Assembly (NCBI RefSeq): GCF_003286085.1
Contig: NW_020825289.1
Span: 7,688,001 to 7,752,000 of the forward strand
Origin: Drosophila persimilis
Lineage: Eukaryota; Arthropoda; Insecta; Diptera; Drosophilidae
Reading direction: 5' to 3'
Length of the DNA: 64,000 bases
The notes beneath the pieces were generated by a model. The model had not been told where the DNA came from. It saw only the letters and a program-made list of their open reading frames with translations, and did not search any database. The position numbers and the translations under genes are program-made. Below, piece by piece: positions 36,710-48,100 of the stretch; within the stretch, counting starts at the first letter, position 1; each line of letters starts with the position of its first letter.

Positions 36710-39264
36710 ACAAATCCTTCTATTCGTATCCTCCCTCCATAGCAAAGCACATGTATTGTATTGTATGAAATTATGCAAACTTTTGCCACTAGCTCAATTT
36801 TTAGTCAGTATATGTATATTGTATAATCTTTCGTTCTTCCAATTGCGGTCTTATAGGTTCAACCAAGACATACTACTATCTAGGCATATTTGCAAATACA
36901 TTTTGTGCAATATCGTTACTTAAATGAGGAATACTTTTTTGATTTCCATTGGGAATAAATACCGCCTATCCGCTAGAGTTTTGTTCTATTTGCGTGACAG
37001 CTTTCAATGGGAATATTTGTATGCTTTGATATAACAACTACACTTTGTTTCGCGACCGATAAGATACGACAGCTTCCATGCTGTGACAGCCTGCTTTTTG
37101 AAAGAGCAAGACATTATACTCTTCCAAAGAGTAGTATAATTTTGATCAGGATTTCCGACTTTAGCAGATATTCTTGATCAGGGAACGCTCTTATCTAAAG
37201 ATAAACCAACCACACAACAAGTTGCTACGGCAATGATCGATTCGAAAGGGTGTCAAAAGCTTCGGCACCCGAAGCTGGCCAAGCTTTCGGATTTATAATT
37301 AAGTTTGTGTCGTGGTCACTGGACTCTTACTTTCCATGGGCGAGCATTTGAGTGACAGAGATGGCAGCTGTGAATGAGAATGAGAAATGCTACACTGCGC
37401 TCTCATTGCATAACTTCGCGAGTGATAAGACACGACGACAGCTTCCCTTAAGAGAGAGAGAGAGAAAGAGAGAAAGTTCTTTCGCATGCTCTCCATTTAG
37501 TGCCGAGGCGATCTTCGTTACAGGCATGAACAAGCAAATTCCGATAAAAGTCATAACAAATCGGACCGGCACATTTTGAACCCGCCCGGCATCGGCAGAC
37601 CGTGCTCGACGCTCAGTGCGATCATAGACACTGCTTGCAAAGGTTGTATTTATTTTAATCGCGTTCAAGCCAGAAATTATTGTAAATTAAATGGGATGAT
37701 CAGCAATCAGTTATCATTACCCATTCCTGACTTAACTGCTTACCTGAATTTGGTAGAAGTAATTGCCCATTTGGGGCGGGTGCCATTCGCGTGAAACAAA
37801 AGTGATTTCTATAGTCGATATGTCGCCAGCTGATCAGATTTATGTACATATTTTGTGTGCACTAACCAAATGGAATTCCTCAGGTGTAAATTCCAAAACT
37901 GCCATAAACTTTCGTTCTAGCTAGATAGCTGTGGGCTATGCCGAATACAAGCCCCTAAATATTTTTTGGATATTCATTGAGGTCCATGTGTGCTTAGTGT
38001 TGTGATATATCGTTTCGCTTGTTGATCCCTAAACACCTTATTGTTTCCTATTACATTATCTAATACATATAATGGGTAGAAAAATCCCCTGCTAAGCTAC
38101 AGTCTGGAAAGTTTTTAGCTTTGATTGATGCCGCCTGTATCTGTAGCTGTATCTGTGTCTATCAGAAGTCTATATGTATGCGGGATAGTCTGGAAACCGC
38201 AAGTGAGATTATATTAAGTGATGGCATTAAGTGATCTACATATATATACATAAGTGGGGAGTGAAATGCTTTTGTCGCCTGCACCCAAAAGTTGACACAA
38301 ATCGGATTATTTTGAAATTCCCCAACCCAAGCTCCGGCTCAAGCTGTGCACACAGCTTTCAGAATATATCTTTCAGAATTTCAAAACGAAATATAGGCAC
38401 ATATGTGCAATTTATTAATTTCTGTATAAAAACACGTACATTTGAAGGTTTTGTTTTGTGCAAAATTCCCAGGTTATTTATGCGTTTTGTGGTATTTATT
38501 TACATTGCGAATACCCGCCTGAATAGATATTGAAATATGGTTTGTTTTCCGTTACCCAATTTATTGCCCTCTTTTGTTTATCTCCCTGAGAGCATGTGGG
38601 GAGAGCTGGGGATTGATCAAGGAGATGAGATCTCAGATAGTTTTTTAATTGCCTGACCGCAATATTTTGCCGGCCACTGTCCCCCCCAAAAAAGTCATTG
38701 GCTCACGCTCCAAATGATTTTTTGCTGAACAAACAAATTAATTACGTTCAAAGTGGCATTGCGGGGCGACTCATCATTTGAATTCAGTATATATGTATTT
38801 ATTTTTTTCGCACTTTTGCTAACTTGCTTGGGTTTGGGTTTGAATTTCGGTTTCCGTTTCGATATGATATGGTACAGGGGCAGAGAGACCTTATATACGG
38901 GTGCAGATATCACTCGAGTGGCTGCGAAAAACCACTAAATATAACTATAATTAGCCAGTCGCAAAGAGTCTGTTCTGGGAGCAACTAGAAGAGTAACATG
39001 GAGTGTCATTTGTCACCTAATTAATTGCTAGTGCTGTAAAAACATCGTACGGACAGTGAACGCTCTCCCAGATGACCACCAAATATAAGAAAAGATAATA
39101 GCTATCAAGAGCTTTTTGTGGTCATAACTTAGTTGAAATAAACCTGAAATTGTTGATCAAACAAAGATGGTTAGACCTATAAAGATTTGACCGACAATTA
39201 TCAAAAGTTTGTTTAAGCGTTACAATAATGAAAATATCAACTATCATTTCCGTGCAGCTCAAAG
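36710..39264. other. Spacer between veil and the second 5'-nucleotidase
   Basis: AATAAA at 36954-36959 is the likely veil poly(A) signal. The rest has no coding signal. At about 37085-37220 sequence such as ACTCTTCCAAAGAGTAGTATAA and TTGATCAGG repeats resembles a decayed interspersed repeat. An AG tract lies at 37450-37475. Confidence 0.45.
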
Positions 39265-41354
39265 ATGCTCCGACACTGGGCTTACGGCATTCTAGTAATT
39301 CTTTTAGCCCACCGTTCTGAAGGAAATCCCATTGAGCGCAAGGCAAATGTGGCCACAGAGTTCATTATCCTGCACAACAATGACATGCACGCCCGGTTCG
39401 AGCAGACGAACGTGAACAGCGGCACATGCTCCCAGGAGGATGCCAATACGGACAAGTGCTATGGAGGATTCGCACGAGTGGCCTATGAGTGAGTAGGGGG
39501 AATCCACAAACGTATCTCTATCCAATCTCTGGATCAATCAGCTAATGAAATGCGCTTCCACCAGGGTTCGCAAGTACCGCAAGGAGGCGGCGGATGGAGG
39601 AATGCCCGTGTTCTACCTCAATGCTGGCGACACTTACACGGGCACCGCTTGGTTCACCATCTTCAAGGACAAGATCGCCAGCAGCTTCCTCAACAAACTC
39701 CAACCAGATGCTATTGTAGGTCCAGAGCTCAAGACCTGCTGAATTCTTAATCTCAATATGTATTCCCTATGTTCTTTTCCAGTCCTTGGGTAACCACGAG
39801 TTCGACGAGAAAGTAGAGGGCCTAATACCCTTCCTCAACGAGGTCGACTTCCCGGTGGTGGCCTGCAATCTGGATATGAGGAAAGTGCCCGAGTTGGCTG
39901 CCACCAAACATTTGGTTCCCTCTACGATCCTGGAGACCCAGGGCACCAAGATAGGTGTGATTGGCTATTTGACGCCAGATACTAAACAGCTTACCCTCCA
40001 GAGTGAGGTGGAGTTCTACGAGGAAGTGGTTTCCATCAAGTGAGTTTGGTTCTTGGCTTAATCTGGGATACTTGTGATCCCTAATCGCATCCCTCTTTTG
40101 ACAGTGCTGAGGCGAAGAAGCTGAAAGCGCAGGGCATCAAGATAATCATTGCCCTTGGCCATTCTGGCTATCTGAAGGATAAGGAGATAGCCAAGAACTG
40201 CCCGGAGGTGGATATCGTTATTGGTGGCCACACCAACACTTTCCTCTACAACGGCACCCAGCCCGATATAGAACACATCGAAGGTCCCTATCCCACAGTG
40301 ATCAAGCAGAAGAGTGGCAAGGAGGTGCCTGTGGTGCAGGCCTATGCCTACACAAAATATCTGGGCAAGATCCATGTGCAGGTAGGTGCCACAACTATGC
40401 CAGTCTGTAGCCGATATCTAAATCTATATATTCCCAGTTCGATGCTGAGGGAAATCTGTTTGAGTTTGATGGTTCACCGATCCTGCTGAATGCCTCCGTG
40501 GCCCAGGAACAGGATCTGTTGGACCTTTTGGAGGTTTACCGACCCAGCGTGATACATCTGGAGAAGTCGGTGGTGGGCCACACGAAGGTCTACCTGGAGG
40601 GACGCAAGGAGGTGTGCCGCGACAGGGAGTGCAACCTGGGAAACATGATCGCCGATGCGATGGTCTTCAGTCGCGTGCGGGAGGAGCAGGGCGGCGACTA
40701 CTGGACCGATGCGGCAATCGCAGTCATTGTGGGAGGCGGTTCGTAGGATGCTCCAATGCTCCATTACACCCATTTGTTATCCTTGAGTTCTTTCAACTTG
40801 CAGGCATACGCAGCTCGATCGAGAAGAAGTCCGACGGCTCGATCACCGACAGCGACATCCTAGCTGTTCTGCCCTGGGGCAATGACCTGTTCATGACCCG
40901 AGTATCTGGCAAGACGCTACGCAATGCTCTTGAGCACGGGGCGGCTGCCCGTGGCAAGGACTCGGACGGCCCCTTTCTGCAGGTCTCCGGTATCCACGTG
41001 GTCTACAACCCCAGGAAACCCGAGGGCCAGCGCGTCGTCTCGGTGCAGGTTCGATGTGCCGCCTGCCGCATTCCCACCTACAGCGACCTCGACGACGCGG
41101 CCTTCTACAATGTGATTGTGCAGGAGTTTCTGTTCAACGGCGGCGATGGTCATGTCTGGAAGGAGGCCAACAACCCACAGCACCAGCGTCTGCAGCGGAA
41201 GGACAATGAGGCCGTGAGACAGTATCTGCGGGAGCGGGACTACATCTATCCGGAGGTGGAAGGACGCATTATATTTAAGGGCGCTGCAGGTGGCCTCTTT
41301 GCCTCTGTGTCCCTGCTTCTGCTCTCATCCTTGGCGATGCGTGTCGTGAGCTAA
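39265..41354 (+). CDS. NT5E-2: Ecto-5'-nucleotidase, second tandem copy
   Basis: Six exons, 39265-39488, 39565-39715, 39783-40039, 40105-40381, 40438-40738 and 40804-41354, with intron positions and phases identical to veil, give 586 residues. Signal peptide to about residue 20; a hydrophobic tail (GLFASVSLLLLSSLAMRVVS) suggests GPI anchoring. The metal and catalytic motifs NNDMH, AGDTY, GNHEFD, LGHSG and GGHTN (His253, Asn255) are all of CD73 type. The position before GGGIR is Val401 instead of Asn, and LPF is LPW. The exon 5 donor is a weak GTTCGT. Part of exon 1 is identical to veil over 92 bases. The name follows gene order recalled for D. melanogaster (CG30104). Confidence 0.85.
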
Positions 41355-41466
41355 ACTTCTGTTCGTATTTCGTTATTAAACTTTTGTGTGAGTGTTTTTT
41401 AAACGTTTCTGACCAATCAGATAAGCATAAGGAAATTAACAATGACTGTATTTAGGATTTCACAAT

Positions 41467-42198
41467 TTATGAAAGAGTTCCATAGACCTTGAAGACAGCT
41501 CGTTCGATGTTGTCAATGAACCAATGTGATTCCAAAAGGTAGTCGCCTTCCGGAAAGGGCAAAACCGCTGATACATGATGATCTATGACGTTGGTGGCCA
41601 GCTGATCCACAATAAGATCGTGCTGCAGGCGAATGGTGATTATAAATATAGAATCAGATCAAGCTGGAAGGATCAATAACTTACATGGTAGGGACATGAA
41701 TGGTTCAAATTGGAGCTCTTCTCAAATATGCCGAACAAGTAATTAGCGACTGGATTAGACTTTCGATTATTCAATAGTTTACAGGCATCGAGGGTAATAT
41801 TGTAGAGAAATGGTTTGTACCCATTTAACCGTTGGTATAGTGCAGCATTAACCTTAATAGTTCCAATAGAAAATATAATTTAATAATAACAGAAATAATA
41901 GTGTATTCGCACCTTGACGTTGGTAATAGGAGGTTGTAGCAAGTGAAGTTTTCCGGACAGATATTTGTAGCTCCGATTGACCGACTTCAGATAGCAATAA
42001 TCTATTGTGCAGTATAGTTTATCCACACAATTGCATTTCAAGTTGGTAAATTCAAATTTTGATGTGATCTTAGACAAAATATTTTAAGCAATTATATGAT
42101 CGGTTTGATATATTAAGTGGAGTTGTGTAGCTGATACATACCTCGCTGATAAAAAACAGCATCCAAATGAGCTTAAACAGGTTATGCTTAGCACGCAT
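41467..42198 (-). CDS. DUF1091-family secreted protein embedded in the 5'-nucleotidase cluster
   Basis: Four short minus-strand exons, 42198-42142, 42068-41913, 41852-41685 and 41622-41467, all joined in phase 0, give 178 residues. A hydrophobic N-terminus (LFKLIWMLFFISE) acts as a signal peptide. The body carries the DUF1091 signature: FEFTNLKCNCVD, CYLKSVNRSYKYLS, VNAALYQRLNGYKPFLYNITLDAC, NHSCPYHHDLIVDQL, LPFPEGDYLLESHW and a final VFKVYGTLS. This large Drosophila family of small ML-like secreted proteins, related in fold to MD-2 lipid-recognition proteins, is often chemosensory or pheromone-related. Function of this member is unknown. Small exons hide it from simple ORF searches. Its 3' end lies 113 bases from the convergent 5'-nucleotidase. 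Confidence 0.85.
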
Positions 42199-43108
42199 GT
42201 TGAGGTTTTGACGGTCCAGCGAAAACTATTAGCATTTCGAACGATTTTCAGTCAATAACTGAAATTCGCCATTATACATATGTGCACTAAAGCGGCTAAT
42301 ACACTAATAAATTATTTGATAAACTACTGAACCAAAAATTTCCATAGCGCACATGATAAAATTGTAAAGCTTACATTAACAATAGTTTTCCAATTTACTT
42401 TGGGAATACACATCAATTGGGACTACATTTTTCACATTCCGCAAGATTTATTTGTTTTCAAAACGAAAACATTTTCGTTGACGAAATGAAAAGTAAACGG
42501 CATTTTATACAACGAAACGAATCTTAATTGCAAAAGGACAAAAATAGATGGCTTATTGATGCATTAACATAAACTTGACAGCTATTTCAGGGCAATTTAA
42601 CTTTAGCTTTCTTTATAAATAATTTTATTTTAACCCAACCTCAAATTTGGCTCGGAAAACATTGGCTAGGGCAACAACAATTTTCGTTTTGGTGCAAACA
42701 GCAAAAATATGTGAAAACTGGAGAACCTTAAATCGAAAACAAAACGTTTTAGCTGAAAACGTAATCCGCAAAAGTAAATAAAAAACGGTGCCTGCCTGTA
42801 TAACGAAAAGCCTGTCACCCCAAAAGTATGCACCACATTAACAAGTATTAATCATGTAAAAACCATGCCAGCCCAAAAGAATGCAACACTCTAAAATGTA
42901 GAAATCATGTAGAAAGTTAAAGTGACATGTCATGTAAACTGAGTGCAGGAATATATTGCATAAGTTGCATAATTATTGTACTCCAGTTACAACTCGATTT
43001 GTTGTTCCTAAGAACGAAGTTAGTTAGAAGTTAGTACTAAATATGTACATACTGCTGAACAGAGTCGTCTATAGTTTTCCCTTCAATCGATGAAACGTCA
43101 ACTGTGGA
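42199..43108. other. AT-rich spacer
   Basis: No coding signal or recognisable repeat. It should hold the promoters of the minus-strand DUF1091 gene and the plus-strand third 5'-nucleotidase; I see no clear TATA or Inr. Confidence 0.4.
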
Positions 43109-45146
43109 ATGTTGAATGCCGACCTGCAGTTGATCGTGGGCATGCTTCTGATTTTGCTGAGGCACGGCTGCGGAATCAAGTTCACGCTGCTCCACACGAA
43201 CGACATGCACTCCTGGTTCGATCCGCAGTCGGAGAGCGGTGGAAAGTGCCAGGCGGGCGACGATAAGCAGGGACGCTGCTTTGGGGGATTTGGTCGCGTG
43301 GCCACTGCGTGAGTGTCCAGCGAGTGGAAGATTAGACTGATTAGAATCTTCATTTCATTCTTAGCGTCTCAGAGGCCAGGAAGGCGGGCACGGTGATCTA
43401 TTTGAATGGCGGTGACACGTTCCAGGGCACTCCCTGGTACACGATCTACAAGGGGAAAATGGTGGCTCAGCTGATGAATATGCTGGCCCCCGACGCCATG
43501 GTAGGTGGGTGGGAATACGCGATATCCTAGCTACTACTACTACTGCCGAGGCGGACTCCCACAGGCGCTGGGTAACCACGAGTTCGATGATGGCGTCGAT
43601 GGACTCGTCTCGTTTCTGGAGCTGGTCAAGTTTCCTGTATTGGGCTGCAACCTGGATCTGCGGAAGGTGCCCAAGCTGCAGGCCTTGAAGCAGCTGGTTA
43701 AATCCACGATCATCACCAAGGAGCACACAAGGATCGGAATTGTGGGCTATATACGGCCTGATACTAAAGATCGTGTCCAGCCAAGCGATGTGGTGTTCAC
43801 CAAAGAGATACCCGCCATTAAGTTGAGGATCAAGTTGGCAGTCGATTGCATTTATCTTTGGGCTAACTCTTTCAATCTCATTGCAGCGCGGAGACAAAGA
43901 AGCTTTTGGATCAAGGGGCTACCATCATCATTGCTCTGGGACACGCCGGAATCGAAAAGGACAAGGAGATAGCCAGGGACTGTCCAGATGTGGACATTGT
44001 CGTGGGCGGCCAATCGCACACGTTCCTCTACACGGGTAAGCCCCCAGACAAGGAACTGCCCGAGGATCGCTATCCCACCATCGTTTTTAAGCCGGATGGG
44101 ATCAAGGTGCTCGTCCTGCAGGCATATGCCTTCACCAAATATCTGGGCTTCATCGATCTGGAGGTAATTGTTACCTTCAGGACCTTTAGATAGTCCTAAA
44201 GGGTTTCATTCCATTCCCTATGCAGTTCGACAATGTCGGCAACCTGTTGAGCTTTAAGGGCAATCCCATTCTTCTGGACAACTCGGTCGAACCCCGCCGG
44301 GATGTCCAGGAACTGTTGGACAGAAAGCGCAAGGTAATCGACGACATGGAACAACACGTGGTAGGCACTACCATGGTGCACCTAAACGGGGATCGGACCA
44401 GCTGCAGATTGGGGGAGTGTAACTTTGGGAACATTATCGCCGACAGCTTGGTCTATGCCCGAGTGCTGGAGCAGACGGGTGAAAGGAAACACTGGACGGA
44501 TGCGGCCATTGGGTTGATGAATTCCGGAGGTAGGGGCTCGATAGGGCATTCATTTGAAAGCTCCCTTATACAGTCATCCCCGATAGGGATACGGGCCTCG
44601 ATCGGTCCGGCCCAGTCGGGGGCCATCACGGAGGCGGACGTGATGGCCGTGTTGCCCTTCGACAGCGACCTGTACTACACCAGAATCAGTGGCGATCACC
44701 TAATGAAGGCCTTGGAGCACTCTGCTGATCAGCGAGACACGGAGTCGACTGGGGGCTATCTACAGGTGTCCGGATTGCGCCTCAAGTTCAACTACAACCG
44801 CACCAAGGGCCAGCGTATCTCGTCGATCCGCGCCCGGTGCACCAACTGTCAAATACCCTTCTACGAGATCGTCGACAGGGATAAGTACTATGGTGTGATT
44901 GTGCCCTACTTTCTCCTGGCCGGCGGCGATGGACACAGCTTTGTGGATCCCGACCAGCCAGAGTTCTCCAAGCTGTTAATGAACGATCGCGAGGCGCTGA
45001 TCAGGTACCTCCAGGAGCACAAGATCGTCTATCCAGAGCGTGAGGAGCGCATCATCGGCCTGGAGAGGAAAGCGTCCTGCTCCAGCAGGATTCTGGCAAG
45101 GCTTTTACTCATTTTGTTTTCCCCTATTCACTTCACACTTCAATGA
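43109..45146 (+). CDS. Divergent ecto-5'-nucleotidase, third tandem copy
   Basis: Six exons, 43109-43308, 43365-43500, 43565-43821, 43887-44163, 44226-44529 and 44587-45146, at the same intron positions as its two neighbours, give 577 residues. It has a signal peptide (LIVGMLLILL) and a C-terminal hydrophobic segment, so secretion or GPI anchoring is likely. TNDMH, NGGDT, GNHEFD and LGHAG (His217) are intact, but the GGHSH/GGHSN metal motif is GGQSH: the ligand equivalent to CD73 His243 is Gln240, with His242 two residues later. Asn389 before SGGIR and FLLAGGDG are kept. Exon 3 uses an unusual GTTGAG donor. The 57-nt intron 44530-44586 is open in frame. It probably corresponds to CG30103 of D. 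melanogaster; activity is uncertain because of the ligand change. Confidence 0.82.
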
Positions 45147-48100
45147 TTACGTAAAAGATTGCCCTAAAACACAATATCAGATCATTTTGCATCTACGGCT
45201 GTTCTTCTGCTGCTTAGATACAAGGTGCAAAACGATCTCATTGACATCATTATCATTAGCATTCACATTGGCCTTCTGTTTTTGCCTATTACTTACGTAA
45301 TCTCTTACAACGATCAGCAGTCCGGTCCTGAGCATTGACCTCTCCCATATGGTCGAGGGAGAACTGAACTCTAACATGCGCATATTTTCCAGATCAGCGC
45401 TCAACTTCTTGTGACTGATCTGACACTGGTCTTCAAGTTCATATTTCCAGGTGCTACCAGCATGACTTGGACTCTCCATTCCATCTGTCGCTCCCTGTAA
45501 TTGACTACCAAATGAATGCTACTTATCTGTATCTACTTCTTTGCCTCTGACTCTGTTGCTGTCGCTCTGTCGCTGTCGCTGTCTCTGTCTCTGTCTGAGT
45601 TGGAGTCGGAGTTGGAGTCTCTGCTCTATGTTCGTTCTGGGCTGTCTTCTGCTAGTGCTAAGCACTATTAAATTCCCCATGGTTAGGCTTTTCATGAGAA
45701 GTTCACGCTCAGCCCCGAACAGAACGGACCCCGCCGACCTCTGCCCACATAGTAATAGTCATCAAGCTCGTGTTGCGTCCCCCTTGCCATAGAAAACGCC
45801 TCTGCCCCTGGCTTTGGCTTTGGCCTCAATGCGGCTACTGGCGGCGTCATTCCGTGTTCAAGCTCCATCCCCATCCCCAGCCCTAGTCCCAGTCCCAGTC
45901 CCAGTCCAAGCTGCTGTCGTGAGAAGCACATACTCGCGCGCACACACATACAAACACACCCGCACCCGCATCCGTATCCCACATCCGCATCCACATCCAC
46001 ATCCACATTCATGACTCCTCCTCGATCTGCAGCTCTGTCTGAATCCGACTTGGTCGTAGGCGACATAAACACAATCTGCTGTCGACGTTTGGCTACAAAA
46101 CTAGGTGGTACTGAGGAGGAGCTGGAGCTGGAGCTGGAGCTGAAGCTCCCTCTCATGGAGATTGGTATGGTACGAGTATGTAATTATGTAGCCTCGACTA
46201 GGGCCTGCCGTTCGGACGTCGGTCAAGTGCAGAGCCGGGCATTTCTGCACGGCACTTGGACTCTTGGAGCTGGGCCATGGCCATGCCATTCAGCTATCAG
46301 TCATTCGGTTAGTCATGGCTCAGAGGGGTTCTTGAACCCACCCACACTCACACCAGCCGCGATCCCGCATGATGTTGGCCATGGCAGTGGCATTTCAATT
46401 TCGCAAATGAACTCCTCGACTCCCCCTGCCAGCTCCGAATCCGGATCCGACTCCGAGTTGGCTATAATCTTGTCTCTGTTGTCTGCCCATAAAACGCCAA
46501 CTTCCGTCTTTCTTCAATTTCTATTTTGATTCCCTTCATTAAGAATGCTTCTTGGCTTCCTGCTTGGCTCCAGCTCTAGCTCTAGCTCTAGCTCTGCCGC
46601 ACCGCACCGCACCGCACCGCACCGCTTTCCTTTTCCTACCCGAAACCCCTAAACGTTTAAGTCTAATGGCCATATTAGCGATGGGAAGATCGCCGGCTCA
46701 AAGTTTATTGGCCATTTGTGTGAAGTACACTGAGAAATGTAAGCTCGGCAGGAGATCAATAACAGCCTCGTGTCAAATTCTAACAGTGGAGCATACTACC
46801 CATAATTGTGTGCAAGATATAGTATTAGCTGGATTAAATATAGCCAAAGCCACAGGGCTTTCTCGCCGTTTTTAATGGATTGTTTTTCATATGTATTGCA
46901 TATAACTTTGAACACGGTTCATTTATTCTATTGCAAGGGTACATCATAATTTTTCCTTCAGTGTACCCGTAGGTATTATCAGTATCTGTCATTTGTTCTA
47001 TATCGAATTGAGACATGAGAAACGTTATGTGGAAGCAGATCAGGCATGGGTCAATGAGTTGCGCGACTCACAAATTAGTTGAAATCAACCGAATCCACTC
47101 CTTCCGCACTCGGTGTCTACCCCTTCCCCTGGCAACCCAACCCCCCATTCAAAGTGATTTTCGTGTTGATGCGGTTAGTGGCATTGCTGTTGTTTTGTTC
47201 TGCTAGTCGTGATTTTTTTGCCCAGTTCGCCAGAAACGTTGAATTGGCTTCACCTTTTGACATGGAATCTGAAATGACGTGAAGCAGCCAAAGGAAGAGC
47301 TCAGCTCAACCAGAAGATACTCGAACTTGCATAGACATCTACCACAAATTCCCCCCCGCCCCCACCATCGGCGTCCCCAATTCTTTCGCTCTCTCTTCTC
47401 GTCCCCTCGTCTTTGATTGGCAGTTAGCCATCCTCAGCCTCAGCCTCAGCCTCAGTCTTAGCCTCATCCTCATCCAATGGCCAAATGCTCATTTGGTTTC
47501 GTTTCTCGTTTCTTTTTTGTTTTTGTTTTGTTCAGTTGCATTGCTCTGCGATCGAAATTATTTACCGTTGATATGGTTATGGTCAAGGCAATATAGGAAA
47601 AACAAGAAAGGGGAACAAAGCCAGCTTTGGACAGCCAATTCCTTGAAATACCTTCATAGTGGGATGGTTGGGAATACGCATACACACTCGAAGATTGGAG
47701 GCCTAGTACAAAGACAGCTGTAGAGAGTAGTCCATGTTCCTAATAGTTTATAATTTGGTTGGGTAGAGTGTTGAAAAGAGATAAATCTGTGCAAATTCTA
47801 TAACTAACACATGGCCAACCTATTGATGTGTAATGTTTGATGCAAATATGATCTGATCTTAATAAATATTAGTTGAAGCATCATTTATGGATTATAGTAA
47901 GGGATCTCCTAGTACTCATAGTGAGGAGAATATCTCTCCAGTTGTGCTCCAAAGTTCCCTTGAAAAGTGTTCCCATCTTGGTTACAAGCCTACCCTGCGG
48001 ACTTATACACCCCTTCTATTCCTGCTAAAAGCAGAAAAACACATTTATTGAAAACGTTGCATTCATTTGTGCATATTTTAATAAGTTTATTATAAATGTA

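Noticed and set aside
45692..46156. Minus-strand ORF of 154 residues with Ser, Gly-Leu and Asp-Val runs
   Set aside because: Composed almost entirely of translated tandem repeats (CCCAGT, CATCCA units); no domain, splice context or promoter.
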